From: Smittia aterrima
Taxonomy: Eukaryota; Arthropoda; Insecta; Diptera; Chironomidae
Assembly: GCA_033063855.1 (NCBI GenBank)
Contig: CP093830.1
Location: 17,732,854 to 17,796,853, forward strand
Direction of reading: 5' to 3'
DNA: 64,000 nucleotides
The stretch's first letter is position 1. Every line of letters begins with the position of its first letter. This document shows, in pieces, positions 47,472 to 60,802 of this stretch. The translations under genes were made by a program, and so were the position numbers. The notes beneath the pieces were generated by a model. It had not been told where the DNA came from. It did not search any database and saw only the letters and a program-made list of their open reading frames with translations.

Positions 47472-50400
47472 TGTTAAATGATTTTCTTTGATTTAGTTAG
47501 AAAAACTCTTCGAAACCTGAACAAAATAAATTTCTTCCCAAGATTGCTTCGATCAAAATTACTTTTCATCTTTTAGATTGCAATTCAATCGGGAAAAATC
47601 AACTAACAACGTTGCAAACTCGACAATCATTAGTATGCAAGAGGAAATGTTTTATTATCGTGTCGGGACTGCAGGGAAAGCTGAGAGTCATGAATAGTCA
47701 ATCGACTCAAAGCAGCAATACACAAACCGCTTTCATAATTAATTGAAAGGAGGAAAAAAGCTTTTTCCGAGTTCTTTCGTTCAAGCTGTACGAGCAAAGC
47801 GAATTCTGTTTTGGAATGACATGAAAAAAAAATGAAGAAGCGACTCAAATCGTGTTTGGCAAGCATCTCAGAAATAAAATAGGAAATCTTCCTTTACAAC
47901 GTTCAACTCATCGATTTGATGGCAAAAACTATTTTCATAAACGACACTGATTACTTCTTGTAAGCTCGACGTCCTCCTTGGAACGTTGTCAATTATAAAA
48001 TTTGTGCCAGTTTCTATTTTCCGCTGTCGCTTCCTAGCTTCACGTTTGAACTGGAAATCAGTTCCTTGCTAACTTACAAATCTAATTTTCCATTCAGAAA
48101 ACGTATCAGTTCAGTTTTCATCGACATGTTTGTGTAATTTCTTATTGATCACGTTTCGCACGAGCTTGTTAAGTTGTCAAATAGATTTCAACGTTCCTCG
48201 CATCTCTCGAGGTGAACACAACGATTTGAAGACTTGAAGTGAATGTTCAATTGCGCTCCTTTCATATCGCTCGCTATTCAAGCGATAAAACATGTAATTA
48301 GACGTTATGTTAATAAGAATTTCCCTTGAATGTAGTTGATACAAGCCACATAGCAACAATGAACAAGTAACCGCCTCAACGAGAAGTTGTGCATGCTTAT
48401 TATGAGTTGCAAAGTTCATAAAAAAAATATTTTCCTTATTTATTCAATTGATTTATTAACATCCCTTTTTCATGCTAATTAAATTGACGTAATAAATTCA
48501 AAACACAAGCTAGACCAGAATCAGCGGCATGCTGTTCTCTGTAGGGTTCGCGCTTTGCTTTATCCTTCAATTTGAATGGGAAAGGGGTTGGGATTTGTTT
48601 TGCGACTTTGTTGCTCGTTAAACTCTTTATTGAGATGGGAGAAGAAGAATCATCACTGACGTTGATGACGTCCCGTCCGATCCCTTCGTTTTCAAGATGC
48701 TCTCACTTAAAATTAATAATTGAATGGAAAGCCAGGAAAACATCCGAAAATAAACAGGAAATTCAATTTCATTTTCACCCTCACACGATTGCTGAAATGG
48801 AAATGAAAACATTTAACAATTTGTTCCGCTATTGTCCGACACACGTGCTTCGTGGTTAGTCGATTGCTGGAAGCCCCCGCGTTCATTATCAACCGGCATC
48901 ATAAGAATTAACGACGACGAGATTTAATCCGAAAAATGTTTCTCGTTCATCTCGATAAGTCGTCGCATAACAAGCTTCGAGAAGGTGAGGAAGGTCGAAC
49001 AAAGCAGAAATTTTTAGTTCTCTCACGACGTTTCCAACAATGCAACTGATGTCCGTGAAATTGTAATGGTCAAAGCGAAACGAATTCTTTGTTAAACTTC
49101 TTTCTCAAACAAAACAAATTTCACAAGTTTCCAAAGCAAAGGAGAACTCTTCAGAATGCGATAATGAATCAATTGTTTGGTTGTTATGCTAAGAAAATAT
49201 TTGAGCTCGAACGTCCTAAGTAAATAGTTGCGGACGAGAAGACGAACCGAATTTTAAATTTAAAACCAACAAATTTAATGACTTGAGTGATGGCGATGGG
49301 AGAAAGGAAAAATTTAATTAAAAAATTCATTATAATAATATTCTCTCCATCGTCAACAATGTAGCGAGCGATCTGACAGACCGACCCGACCTGCATGAAG
49401 AAAAAAAATGTTTTAATGAAAAATAATCAATAAAATAGTGATGAGCGGCTCCACATGTTTCCAATTTTACAAATTTTATGCTCCTCACAGTGAATATGAA
49501 TAAAAGAGCCGCCGCCTTTGTAGTTCTCGTAGAGATTTAGTTTCATAGTTTCATCAAACCGCTGCTAGCAGGTAAACTAAGAAAGGTTTTCAACTCGTGC
49601 TCAGATATTCTTTTTACGAGCAGAAATTTATCATCACAAATTTGTTGAAACTCGAGCTCTCCATTTCGGTCAATCACCTCCTGTAACGACTTTTTAAAAA
49701 CTGCAACCTCATTGTCATGCGACGCTCATAAAGCGTTCACCCTTTATTTTCCATGAAAATAGACAAACTCTTCTAATGAAATTGTTTTATAAGCTCTCGA
49801 CTTTGAAAAGGGTGAGAGGAGGTAAAATGTTGTAAATGAGCTGCTGAAATTAAATTCTTTAGACGACACTCGATCTAGTCACCATTTGCGTTATTGCATA
49901 ATGTCATTATGAAATTCGCTGCAGTAAATCTGCATAATGAGATCGCTAATACTCTCTCGCTCGCGCTGAGTGGACTTTGGAAATCTCTTTAAGCTGTTGA
50001 CGTTGATGCTTCAGTTTTCCGAATAATCCTCGCAAAGGGTAGATGATGAAGAAATTTAATTAGATTTATTCGCAATTGGGTTTCTCTTGTGCGAGAAAAG
50101 GTTTTATAACTGAACGTTAATGTCTGAAATTAGCATAAATATTCGCCATGGGAAGCCTAGGGTCCTCGATATTTTAAGCCTTGGGCAATTCAGTTCCGAG
50201 TGGAGGTTCATTAAGTTATATTTGAGCCATCAAAAGTCACAGTCCATTGGTTGCTGTCCTTGAGATTATCAGAGACGAGAAATAAGTAAACGACATGAAA
50301 TGTTTTTATTGCCAAATTATGCCAAAGAAGAAAGGATTACCACATTAAGCTGAGATTTAAAGGTCTTTCCCTCTCCGATTCGAGATAAAGGCGGACGAGC

Positions 50401-51604
50401 TGAAAGTCAAATAAAGAGGAGTTGACCGATAATGGACATTACGAAAGCATTCAGGAAGACATTATGTTTTGTAAATTGCCTACATGATGTAGCGTGTCCG
50501 AAAATACTTTCTTCCTCTTGTTTGCTTTGTAATGTGAAGCGAGGTTACAAACGCTAGAGAGACAGAAAAACGAATGTTTGCCAATAAAAGTCTCAACGAT
50601 TCGATGGTGGTCCGAGCTCAAATAAATTATTTTTAGCAAATAAAAGAGAGAAGGGAAAAGTTAAACAGAGATATCGACGTGAAAAGTGCTTACAACTAAG
50701 GAAATTTAATCTTAATCGATCTTGAACGCTATTTACACTTCTCGGTGATTATTTGAAGAGTGAGAAGGCATGATAAGAAGAGAAAAGATTGCGAATTGTT
50801 TGCTGACGAGTCTCATGATATTTTATCAGCAGCAAATATTTCATGTCGCAGTTTTGCAAGAGAAGAGGGTGAAGGACAGAAGATTATCATTTATTTACTC
50901 AAATTGGGTCTCAGATGTTTGAAGCATTCGAAGGCATTTCTTTCAATGAAGTGTTTGAATAGAATTTTTTAAAGTTTTTTTTTTCAATTTCAAGGAAAGA
51001 GAGTCTCGATTGCTCAACGAGAACTTTTCATCCTAATTTATGTCAAGCTATGCAATGTTCATGTTTCACATTTTTCAGTATCAAAGTTTCGAGTATCCTA
51101 AATTATTGCGGAGATTACTGAGAAGCGTGAAGCGTAGTGGGAAGAGCGGAAGGGGATTCCCTCTCTAAATCATTTTGTTTATGCTCCACAAAAAAAAACA
51201 ATTTTAATTACGCGCAGTCTTTAGAATGGTTGCATCATCACTTGACGAGGGTTCTTAAGATACTTCAGATGAGCATTCATGAGTTAAATTCCTTCTGATT
51301 TCATTGTTTCATGAAGTGAACTCGCTCGTCTCTTTTTTGTTCTTGAGAGGCTCTTCACGTCGCCTTCGTCAAAATTCAAATTAGTTTTAATTGACGGTAA
51401 TTGTCAATTTAATACGAGAGAGGCTCTCGGCTTGAATCTCAAGTCGTTAAAAGATTTCTTCAAGAACGTTGACATCTTCAAGTTGCTCGCTTCGTCGCTC
51501 ATGAATTCACAAAACTTTATTCAACTTGAAAATGATAAGAAGAAATTTTAAGAAAATATTTTCTTAGGATCATCACTTTAATTACATAACCCAAAGAAAG
51601 TGAG

Positions 51605-51622
51605 TGAGAGAGAGAGAGAGAG
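51605..51622. repeat. (GA)n microsatellite
   Basis: About nine GA units followed by a T run. Confidence 0.85.
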
Positions 51623-52716
51623 TTTTTTTAAGTGGACGTCGACCTCATACGACAAAAGTTGTTGAAAATTAAAAAGCGCCTAAATAAACATGAACAAATT
51701 TGAGAACTTAAAGTTGAAACGTTTTGGTCGAGTCGAGAACTCGAGAATTAAAAATTCAGTTTTATGAATTATTACTTAAAGCAGGGAAACTTTTTTCAAT
51801 TGAACGAAACGGCTACGTAACATTTAATTGCAAGTCAAGCTTTTAAAGCAGAACAATTTCAAAAGGAATGTCTTTAATTAAAAGTCCTTAATATTTGATT
51901 AGCTCAATTACATTGAAGCAGTCTCTTGCGTTATGTCGTTGAGAGCTACTCTCATAACAAAGTTTCCCTCGCTCTCTCACTAACTTTGTTTCGTTGTTTC
52001 GTTTCAATTCTGGTTCGTAGACACTGAGCTAGCCAAATATTTCACCGCAATGCAGCCACAGCAAAGAAAGTTGTAATCTCGAGCTTAAATGTTAAGTAAA
52101 TTGAAATTCTGCTGAGCAAAAAATAAATTGAACACGGAGACAACGTAAACAAAGTTGTTATTGGTCGCTTGGAGTCATCAAACTTTCGAAAGCACGGCAC
52201 GAGCGCAATGATTTTCACTTTTTTTCAGCGTGCAAACTCCACAGGGAAGAGTCCTCCTCGTCGTCGTACGAATGGAAATATTCTATGAGCCAGCAACTTT
52301 CGAAAGCGATAAATCATCAGCTGGCGAAAAACCGAAGGTCCAATATTAATTTTCCACGTTCATAATTTTATTTTCCATAAACTAACTTTACGGACACGCA
52401 TTGTCTAAAATTAGAAAGCGGAGAGTTTCGCTGAATCATGAAGAAGTTTGAAAAACTACTGACGCGGGAAGTTTGTTCATAAATATTTTCTCTAGCTTGC
52501 AACTGAAGCCGGACGGATGAAGTTTCCCCATTCTCCTCTTGTTTAATCAGAATCAGGGTTCGAAACTGATTGTGTCACACCTTAACTGACAAGCAAATGT
52601 CTGAGGGAGTTCTTATCGTCAAAGGTTTTTCCGAACCAAAAAAAGTTTATTTTTCTAGGGTTTCATTTGAAGTTGATCGCGCTGCGACTTTCATGTTTCC
52701 GTCTCGATCCCTTAGT

Positions 52717-52762
52717 ACATAATTTTCCGATTATCGTCCATAATGCCACATGTTACTCCCGC
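52717..52762 (-). repeat. dispersed non-coding family 2, copy a (inverted)
   Basis: The reverse complement of this 46-bp segment matches 62680-62725 at 44 of 46 positions. Weaker similarity extends about 20-30 bp on both sides. Confidence 0.8.
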
Positions 52763-55700
52763 TCCGTGAGGTTTCATTAACATTGCGACAGAAACAGGGC
52801 GAGAGTGGAAGAAGAAAGATTTGGTCGCTGCGATTATTTATTGCGGAGAATAATCGAGAAAATCTCTCGACGGTTGCTGGTGCGCTCGTGAAATGACAAA
52901 ATGAAGATAAAAAAAGTCTCCTTGGATTGTTAAAGCCGGTGAAACGTTAAAGAGAAACTCATTTCCACTTTCCCTTCCCGAAGGCAACTTTTCGTTTTAT
53001 TCTAATTCGATCGAGATAAGTTTTGTGAATTTTCAAAGAAATAAACTTTCGGAAATCACAAATAGACCTTGGCGCAAGATTCAAAAGTTGAGATATCAAA
53101 AGTTGCTCTGCCATTGCCAGGGAAACGTTTTGCGACAACAATTTCCCGAAATTAGATTCAAATTAATTTAGATTCGAGATATTGGTTGAATTAGCGTTTC
53201 AAACTGACTTCTTTACAGAGAGAAATGGAAATTTCATTTTAATTATTTAATGATTTCAGAGAGTTTTGCTATCGGCGTGAAGATGGAAAACACGTAGCAA
53301 ATCAAATGTTTTAGGAGTTGTCGCTTGCCAAACCGATTAACAAGAAAACCCTTTGTTGGAAAGATAAACAGATTCCCTGTCGCTGTTTGAGCATGAGCTT
53401 GTTTCCGATTGAAGAGATTGACTAATTGCTTGATTATTTCGTCTCCATTCATTATCTCAATAGTCTCTTTGATGTTTCCATTTTGTTCTTCCTTCTCCTC
53501 CTCGTTCCGCTTTAGCTTTAACAAGAGAGTGCTGTTACGAATACTTAAAGTTTGGATAAATTGCTTTTTTTTCCTTTTCATTGTTGGAGTGTTGAGTCGA
53601 AGCGATGAGACGAGGCTCTCGTCGACAGTTTGCGAGTAATTAATCTTAATTGATTTTAATGAGAAACGTAAACACAATTCCAAATGTTGGAAGCGGCCCT
53701 TTTTTCGCTTTCATTTGCTTATCACTTTTAACTTCAACTGAGTTTTGTTCAGTCCCTGATGCAATTTTTGCCGGTGCACCCCTCTCAACCGTTTGTTAGG
53801 AAAATTAAGACAATTTAAACGCCGAGAATGCTGGTCTGCCATGTGTTTGCGTTATTCCTAAATTAAATTATATTTTTTCTGCTTCGCTCTCTCCTCCCTC
53901 GAACACAACAATTTGTGCAATATCAGCAAAGCAAAGAGAAATTCATAATTCATAAGTTTTCATGTTTGCTGTTCGGATAAAAAGTTAGAATCTGGATGAA
54001 TTGGAAAAATTGTTTGCTCCATAATTAATTTTATTCGTCGCAATTGTGAATTCTATTTTCCTAAATCATAATTCAATTAAAAAAAGACAACACAAGAAGC
54101 TTAGCTTTGAGCAATTTGTTGAATCTGATTCTGGCATCGACTTCAAATGATTTGTTGAAATTTCAAAGAATTTCCATTGAAACTAAAAAAAGTTTTCTCA
54201 TTTTTTTTCTCTTAAAATGTTTGGCTTATGGCAAGTGAAAACAAAAGGAAATAATTTCTGTGGATTGTGCGGGAACGAAAGCAATAAGCTTTGCTCAAAT
54301 GCAAAAATCCAATGAAAATGTTTCATTCTTTTCACAAGAATGAATATTTATGAATGAAATGTTAGCGCGAGGAGAGGGAATGTTTACTTTCTTCCGAGTT
54401 TTTTTGATTGTTTTTTATTGAATTAAGGGTTTTTAGGAATTCGTGGAGTTGAAGGGAGAGGCTGACCCCATGAAAATATTATTATCCAAATGAATTTTCG
54501 TAATTTCTAAACCTTCCCCATCCATAGCGAACGGCTTGCGGAGTGGTTTCCTTCGCTCTTCAATTAGGAATGCAAATTTGCATTAATTTATTCAGAAACA
54601 TTCGGTTGAGTAAAAACCGTTTTTGTCAACGAGAAATAAATTTTCGTTGAGCAATTTAGAAAACCACTCGAAAGGTAAGTAACCAATTTAAAGCATCGAC
54701 CATGCGTGGTGAGCTAACAAATTTGTGAACGATCAAACATCCTTCATTAACTGTTCGATTGCTGGTTGAGTGAGTTCACTTTCAGATTCTAATTAATTCA
54801 AACTCTGAAACATAAAAACTTCATTAAATCAAATTGTGGCGGAAGCTAATCATCCAGCACATGATTCCAATTGAATGCTTTGTTATCTCAAAAGCCACGC
54901 AAACTAATTGAATAAAAATACTCTCGTCGGGCATAAAAATCTGCAATCTTTGGGGTAATGAGAAAAGTTTTACTTCTGCTTTGTAGGGTTTTCTGTTCAA
55001 GTCTCTTTATGTGGGAATAAAGAGGAAGAGCAAAGAAGATTTTATGTTTATGCTTTAAAGAGAGAGAAAGAGATAGAAAAGTTATCTCGTTTAATTCAAT
55101 TTTTCTTCCTCAAGCGGATAATCTTGTTGAGAGGAGTAAGATTAGACGAAGAAGATTGGACATGAAAATATTTTTCTTTATTAGTTAACTTAGGGACAAT
55201 TTAAGCGAACGAACGAAAGATAAACTTTCGAGTTGATGAAATCATCAAACACGCAACGTTTTGGCCTCGTTCGAAGAATCAAAAGGACATCAATTCACAT
55301 TTCCGAGACATCAATTACTGTCGAGTGTCGTCTGTGTACACTAAAGGAGCAGAAAAAAAAAGTTAATTTAATCGCGACTACGAAAGACGAAAGTTTGCCG
55401 ATGCGACAACAGAACAAAAGTTGGCAGTTCAAGTAAAAAGTTGAACAGCAAATTGGGCATCGGCATTGAACAATATTTTTCACATCAATTTCTCTTTGCT
55501 CAGAGATAAAGTGATGAATAAAGGAAAATGAGAGAAAGGAAAATAATGGGAAAATTTTCATGAAGGAATTTCTCAAGGCAGAAGGTTTTTCTTAGACCGA
55601 AAATGATTAAACGGTCTAAATTGCGTAACAAAAGGAAAGAAAAGCTTTTCTTTCATCAAGATTTTTTGATAAATTATTTTGTTGTTCGAAGGTTTCCTTT

Positions 55701-55995
55701 TTCCCTCCCACAGAGAATCGCAGTCGTACAAATCTCGTCTCAAGTGAATGATTGCTAAAGTTGAGTAAGGTAATGATCGTTGTAATTATTGAAGCAATTT
55801 GTTTTGTCCGCAGATATCTCGACTTTCTCTCTCTCTTCATTTCATTAATGTTCTCGAAAGAAAATAAAAGAATTTGTAATGAAAATGTAATTGCAGTGAA
55901 AAGGGTGAAGATAATCTGAAAAGTTTCTTTGGTGTCGATAACAACGAGTTCACTCCATTCATGCGTTTTTTTGATGGCTCATTCAGCGAGTATCT

Positions 55996-56135
55996 ACTTG
56001 ATGACTCATCGACTTGATGATGAACATCAAATTCCGCCTGATTTACATTCATCGACTTGATTTTATCACCGTTTAATGGAACCATGACATGCAATCGTCT
56101 CTTTCTCTTTGTTATCAACCCTTCGATGAGACTCG
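55996..56135 (+). repeat. dispersed non-coding family 3, copy b
   Basis: Counterpart of 39970-40130, with GATGACTCAT, GATTTACATT, TTTATCA, ACCATGACATGCAA, CTTTGTT and ATCAACCC in the same order. Confidence 0.5.
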
Positions 56136-59100
56136 ACTCTCGACTCGGTTCAGCGATGAAAATTTCTTTCTGGGAGAAACTTCCATTAAACAAGTTTTTT
56201 TCTGTAGTAATCTTTGAAAGGCAAACACCAACAATTTTTAGGGATAATCGAAGTCAAATAACTGTGAGCGACCAAAAAAGTCTTTCATGACGTTACAATG
56301 GAGAGAGAATAAAAACGAAATCGAAGTAACATATGACAGCATAAATGCCATATTTGTATTATTTATTGGACGTATCTACAAATTTGTGATGCCTTTTTTT
56401 CCCCGTTGTGTGAATCAGAGCACATGTTTGGCATGTTACATGAAACAAATTACGACTTTCACGTGCTTCCTTGCTTTGCCTCCTTCTCTCTGCTTAGCTA
56501 CGGCGGTGTCGTTGTTGGCAATCTCAATAGATTAAATATCGGATGTGCTTTAACTTGTGAAGTAACACTCTCTGCATTTTAATTAAGATCTTTCTATCTC
56601 TCCGCCTCGGCAAAATTTAATTAAAACTAGAAAAATTTGCATTCATAATGAAAGAAAGTTTATGTTTGCTTCCAAAACTTAACGAGAAATATTGGCAGAG
56701 AAGGAGAAATTATTCAGGAATTGTTGACTTTGAAAAATGAATCAGAATGACAGCGATCGTTAAGTTTATAACTTGAGAAGACCTGGAAGACTTTCGTAGG
56801 CCTTTCTTTGTCATCGAAAAATTGGTGAGGGAAGATTTTCACTCTCTTCTGCGTAAAATGAGGAAAAAAAACTTCTTTCAATGATAAATTCATGAAGGTA
56901 ATTTAATGACGCAACCCTTTCTTACCTGCTCATCATCATTTGTTTCGTACTTTCGTTCTTATCATGTGTCTCATGATAATTAAAATTTTTGTATGATTAC
57001 CATAAGTTATGTCTCCAAAATTAGAGTGAGGTGGAGAGATTTACTCAATGCGGATTATAATTTTCATTAAATTTTCATTTTCAACTCAGGTAATGAACAT
57101 TAAACATTCTCGGATGGGAATTGTGCTAATGTCTTTAAGCATAAATCCCGTAATTTATTGCAAAGACGAGAAAACTTCACTCGCTGCTGAAGGATTAAAA
57201 ATTCAATAACGACACACTCTGACGTGAAGGGAGAGACCGAGAGATTTTGCTTTATTGGATTTTCCTCCTGAAAAAGATTCCTCGATTAATAAAAATTCCT
57301 ATTTAAATTCCTTTTAAAATTCTCAGACTTTCAAGTGACGTGAAAAATTGAAAAGTGAAATGAGCGACTTCATTAAGAGTCGTTTGATTTACGATCGGAG
57401 AGTTTGGCATATTAAAAAAAAGAAGTGACCCATCCTCCCCTCTTCTCTTTTTGTTCAAGAAACCTTAATCAAGAGAAGAACTTCGGAAATAAAATGCTTT
57501 GATCATCAGGAACGCGATGAGCGTTGTCGTCGTTCTGCCTTAGTCGTTGCGAGTTACTTTTTTACGGCCTAGAACTTTCTCGCAAGTGACCCTCATAAAT
57601 TTCAATTTGCCACCCTCGCATCTCTCGAAATTATTCATAAAATTTATTTCTTGCCTCCTCATCCTTCTTGCCCTGAAATTTCATCTTGAGGACTGATAAC
57701 GTCAAAAAGTTTTCGAAAATTCCTCAACTCTCCCTGAAGACGGTTCGAGAAAAGTTTGCAAATTATCGCAAATCAAATCAGGGAAAAGAAGTTTCACAAA
57801 CATTTATTGACATTAATCGAGACACTTGAGGGAAGAATTTGAATTCCATGTTCATCAGCATCGAACATTTAAACTTTTTCTTTCCTTCACATTTTTTCAA
57901 TCTTTCGAGTGTTTACTCTCCGACTCTTCGACTTGGGGCGAGGATTTTCTTATTCAAAGCAACTCTGTCGGTGAAGCTTCCTGAATCTTTAAAAAGCAAA
58001 TCTTTTAGACATGAACGTCCGATTCAGCTTTGAGCTTTAAAAAACATTCCTTGGAAACTATTTAAAGTTTTCCATGAACGCAAATTCTTTGATCAATTAG
58101 CTGAGCAAAGCAAAAACCGGAAATCGCATTAAACTTTCCATAAGAAATAAATTTCTTTCCGCTGTTTTAGCCAACTATCATAAAATCTGCTATTAAATCA
58201 CCGAGACATCCGCTTTTTGCAATTGTCTTGCATAAAAATGAAAAGTTTCTCAAATGTTTTTTTATTTCTCTTCATAAAATTTCAATTTTCTTATTTTTGG
58301 CGGAAACAATAAATTTTGAGGAATTTGCTTTTCCTTCTGCTTCTTCCTCTTTCATTCTTTCCTTTTGTCTGTGTCTGTTGTGCAAAAACATTAAAATGTT
58401 TTATGCATGGAGTCCTCTTCAGCTGCTAAAGCAAACTGCATTTACCTTTAAGCGAATTTATGAAATCATCTCAAAGGAAGTTTTCTTTTTTATGTGACAA
58501 ACTCAACGTTTAAGTGTCGCATGCTTCCAACGAGCTATGAGCATCAGCAACAGTTGCTCGCTTTGACATCTCATAGAAGAGAGTTCCTTGAGCGATCTCT
58601 GCTTGGAAAGTGTAATTTATGGTCGAATAACGAGAGAAGAATGCTTAAAACGACTTTGCTTCTTAATTTTCCTTTAGCATAGTCAAGGGAGACTTTCAGC
58701 TCCACAATCTCTTCTGGCGTCATCTTTGCTGAACTCTTCGTGAAGAAGGTAAATACAAAATTAAATTATTTAGCAATTTTCATCCCCTCCGGCATCATTC
58801 AGCCCTTCTCCGTCGTCTGCCAAACGACTTTCAATCACATCAATAATTCATCTGAAATGTTTTTCTTCACATTTGGTTTCCGTATAGTGAAACGTGTGTT
58901 TGCCACAGACCAGAGATTGCTAATATCAAATATTTGGTTAATTTTGTTTGAAGTGCAAGGTACAGAACTTACAATGTAACTTTACAAGAGGAATTTCGTC
59001 GACATCTCTGAATTTCTGAATCATTTACAAAGAAACTTTTTTTTAAGGAAAGAAGCCATCATGGTAATCGGTAATACAACGTCCCCTCACGCCCGCACTC

Positions 59101-59790
59101 CCCGTCAATCTTTATGCATAAATAATGTCATTGAGAAGACGAGAGATAGTCGAGAGGAAACAGAGTTTGTACCTTTTTCTTAAAGCAGTTCCGTTGGTGT
59201 CACATATCAAGTTCTATCAAGTAATTTATCGTTGCGATTGCCCCGTAAACATTCGACAAACCCAATATTTTATTCACTCATCGATAGGAAAATCTCGGGT
59301 TGCCACAACAACCTTTGATTTTGCCCTCGTCACTTGGATCTGTCAGCAAGTTGCTTGGAGACTTTTATAATTAGCGAGATAAGACTTCAAATCTAATTAA
59401 AAACTTATTCTCTCTTTTATTTATAAAACAATGTCGACTTTTGAGTTGAGAATTCATCGACGACTAAGATGACGAACATGACAGAGTTAATTAAATTTTC
59501 TTAAGGATTGTTCGCATAAAAAAAAGTCTGTCTCGATGTTGAACAAGAAGCTCATTATAGCATGATCCGATTTCATGTTATTGTTCAAAGTAGAATCGAT
59601 GGCTTGAGTTGAACATCAGCTAGACAGATTGCCTCCTTCGCTAGGTTTTGAAAATAAGTTTATTGAACTAAAAACAATTTTCTGCAAACACTGAAGCAAA
59701 AGCAAAGCAATCAATCAGACGAGAACTTTGTTTTAATTACGAGTGTATGATCGAAATCGAATTCAAAGCTAATCCAAGGCTTATTTAGTA

Positions 59791-60235
59791 ATGAAGCTCC
59801 TTTCACATGTTCACCACATTTGTTCTCGAGAAGATCCTCGTGCAAATCTTCTTAAAAGTTTAAATTCCTGGCTTATCGCAGAACTTTACTCGAATAACAA
59901 GTATGATGACATAACATTGAAGGTGAGGCATTTGATTTATGCTGTCATTATAGACGATTTAAATATCATCATGTCAAACGTACGAGACTCGATTCGTTGA
60001 GGATTACGTGGGAGCATATGGCCCGATCGACGTTGCAGTTCGATGAATTAATGAGGCAGGTGAATGCATTTTTATTCATGAATTAAGCTAACGGACCCTA
60101 ATTTCTTCACATTAGCTCTCAATAAAGAGGGAAATTTATGACTTTCCAGACGATAAAGTTTTTGGTTTTCTGCGCCACAGTTCAATAGTTCAGTTTAAGG
60201 TGGATGCCGGAAACTTTGTTCCGGAAAGCAGATGA
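59791..60235 (+). CDS. probable small three-exon gene, unknown protein
   Basis: Exons 59791-59900, 60002-60059 and 60116-60235 give 288 nt and 95 aa. The donors are GTATGA and GTGAAT and the acceptors GTTGAG and CATTAG, with introns of 101 and 56 nt. The protein has ordinary composition: it starts MKLLSHVHHICSREDPRANL, passes through LNSWLIAELYSNNKITWEHM and FDELMRQLSIKREIYDFPDD, and ends NFVPESR. An alternative without the middle exon, using a donor at 59920, is also in frame. A possible acceptor TTATTTAG just before the ATG means these could be the last exons of a longer gene. I do not recognise a family. The support is the frame consistency over two introns and the absence of low complexity. 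Confidence 0.45.
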
Positions 60236-60458
60236 CAATTTACGACAGCAAAAAAAATGGTTTATGAGTTTATAAAAAATTTTAAAACAAAAAAAATTAG
60301 TTTCACATTTTGCTTTAACGAAACTAGAATTCGAATGGAAATTTTAAACTTCACCCGACATGATCTGACTTCTAGAATAATGAAAGACGAAAAGCGAAGA
60401 GTTAGTAATGATAAAGTTTAGAGACACAAATGCATTTAGGAAAAGCTGTATAGCGAAA

Positions 60459-60482
60459 GATAGATAGACAGAGAGAGAGAGA
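60459..60482. repeat. GATA/GA simple repeat
   Basis: GATAGATAGACA runs into a GA dinucleotide tract. Confidence 0.8.
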
Positions 60483-60539
60483 AGGACAAAGCGGAGAAAG
60501 GTTTTAAAGCTTCGCCTGGTAAAGCATGCGATTTCATTT

Positions 60540-60802
60540 AAAACACGAGCTGAAAGAATAAAACTCATTTAATTTAATGCAAACTTTATGCAAGCGCTGT
60601 GGAACAAAATTAATTTTATTTTTGAATGTATCTCTAGCCTCGGTTAACAAACAAAACATGGAAAAACCTCGGGGAAAACTTGTGGAAATGTTTTACGTTC
60701 GAAAAGTTTTCGCCTTTCTTTCCAGAGCGGAACTGCTTTTTCGGGACGAGCGTGAAAGGATTTGTTGTTAAGCGCCATAAATGTGAATTGCATTAATTTT
60801 CC
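60540..60802 (+). repeat. dispersed non-coding family 1, copy c
   Basis: Similar in the same order to 41676-41908 over about 230 bp, from AACACGAG at the left to AAAGGATTTGTT, AGCGCC and TTGCATTAATT at the right. The shared core is AATGTATCTCT. Confidence 0.6.

Larger units (their letters stand above)
47472..59790. other. 12-kb gene-free stretch
   Basis: No coding region I can support. The longest open frame (53243-53683, minus) and another at 55837-56193 (minus) lack family features. Dispersed repeat members lie at 52717-52762 and 55996-56135, and a GA run at 51605-51622. Confidence 0.5.

Noticed and set aside
52550..52600. GGGTTCGAAAC, resembling a tRNA B box
   Set aside because: No matching A box or cloverleaf could be drawn at the expected upstream distance.
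55837..56193. 118-codon minus-strand frame
   Set aside because: It overlaps a dispersed non-coding repeat whose other copy at 39970-40130 has no corresponding open frame.
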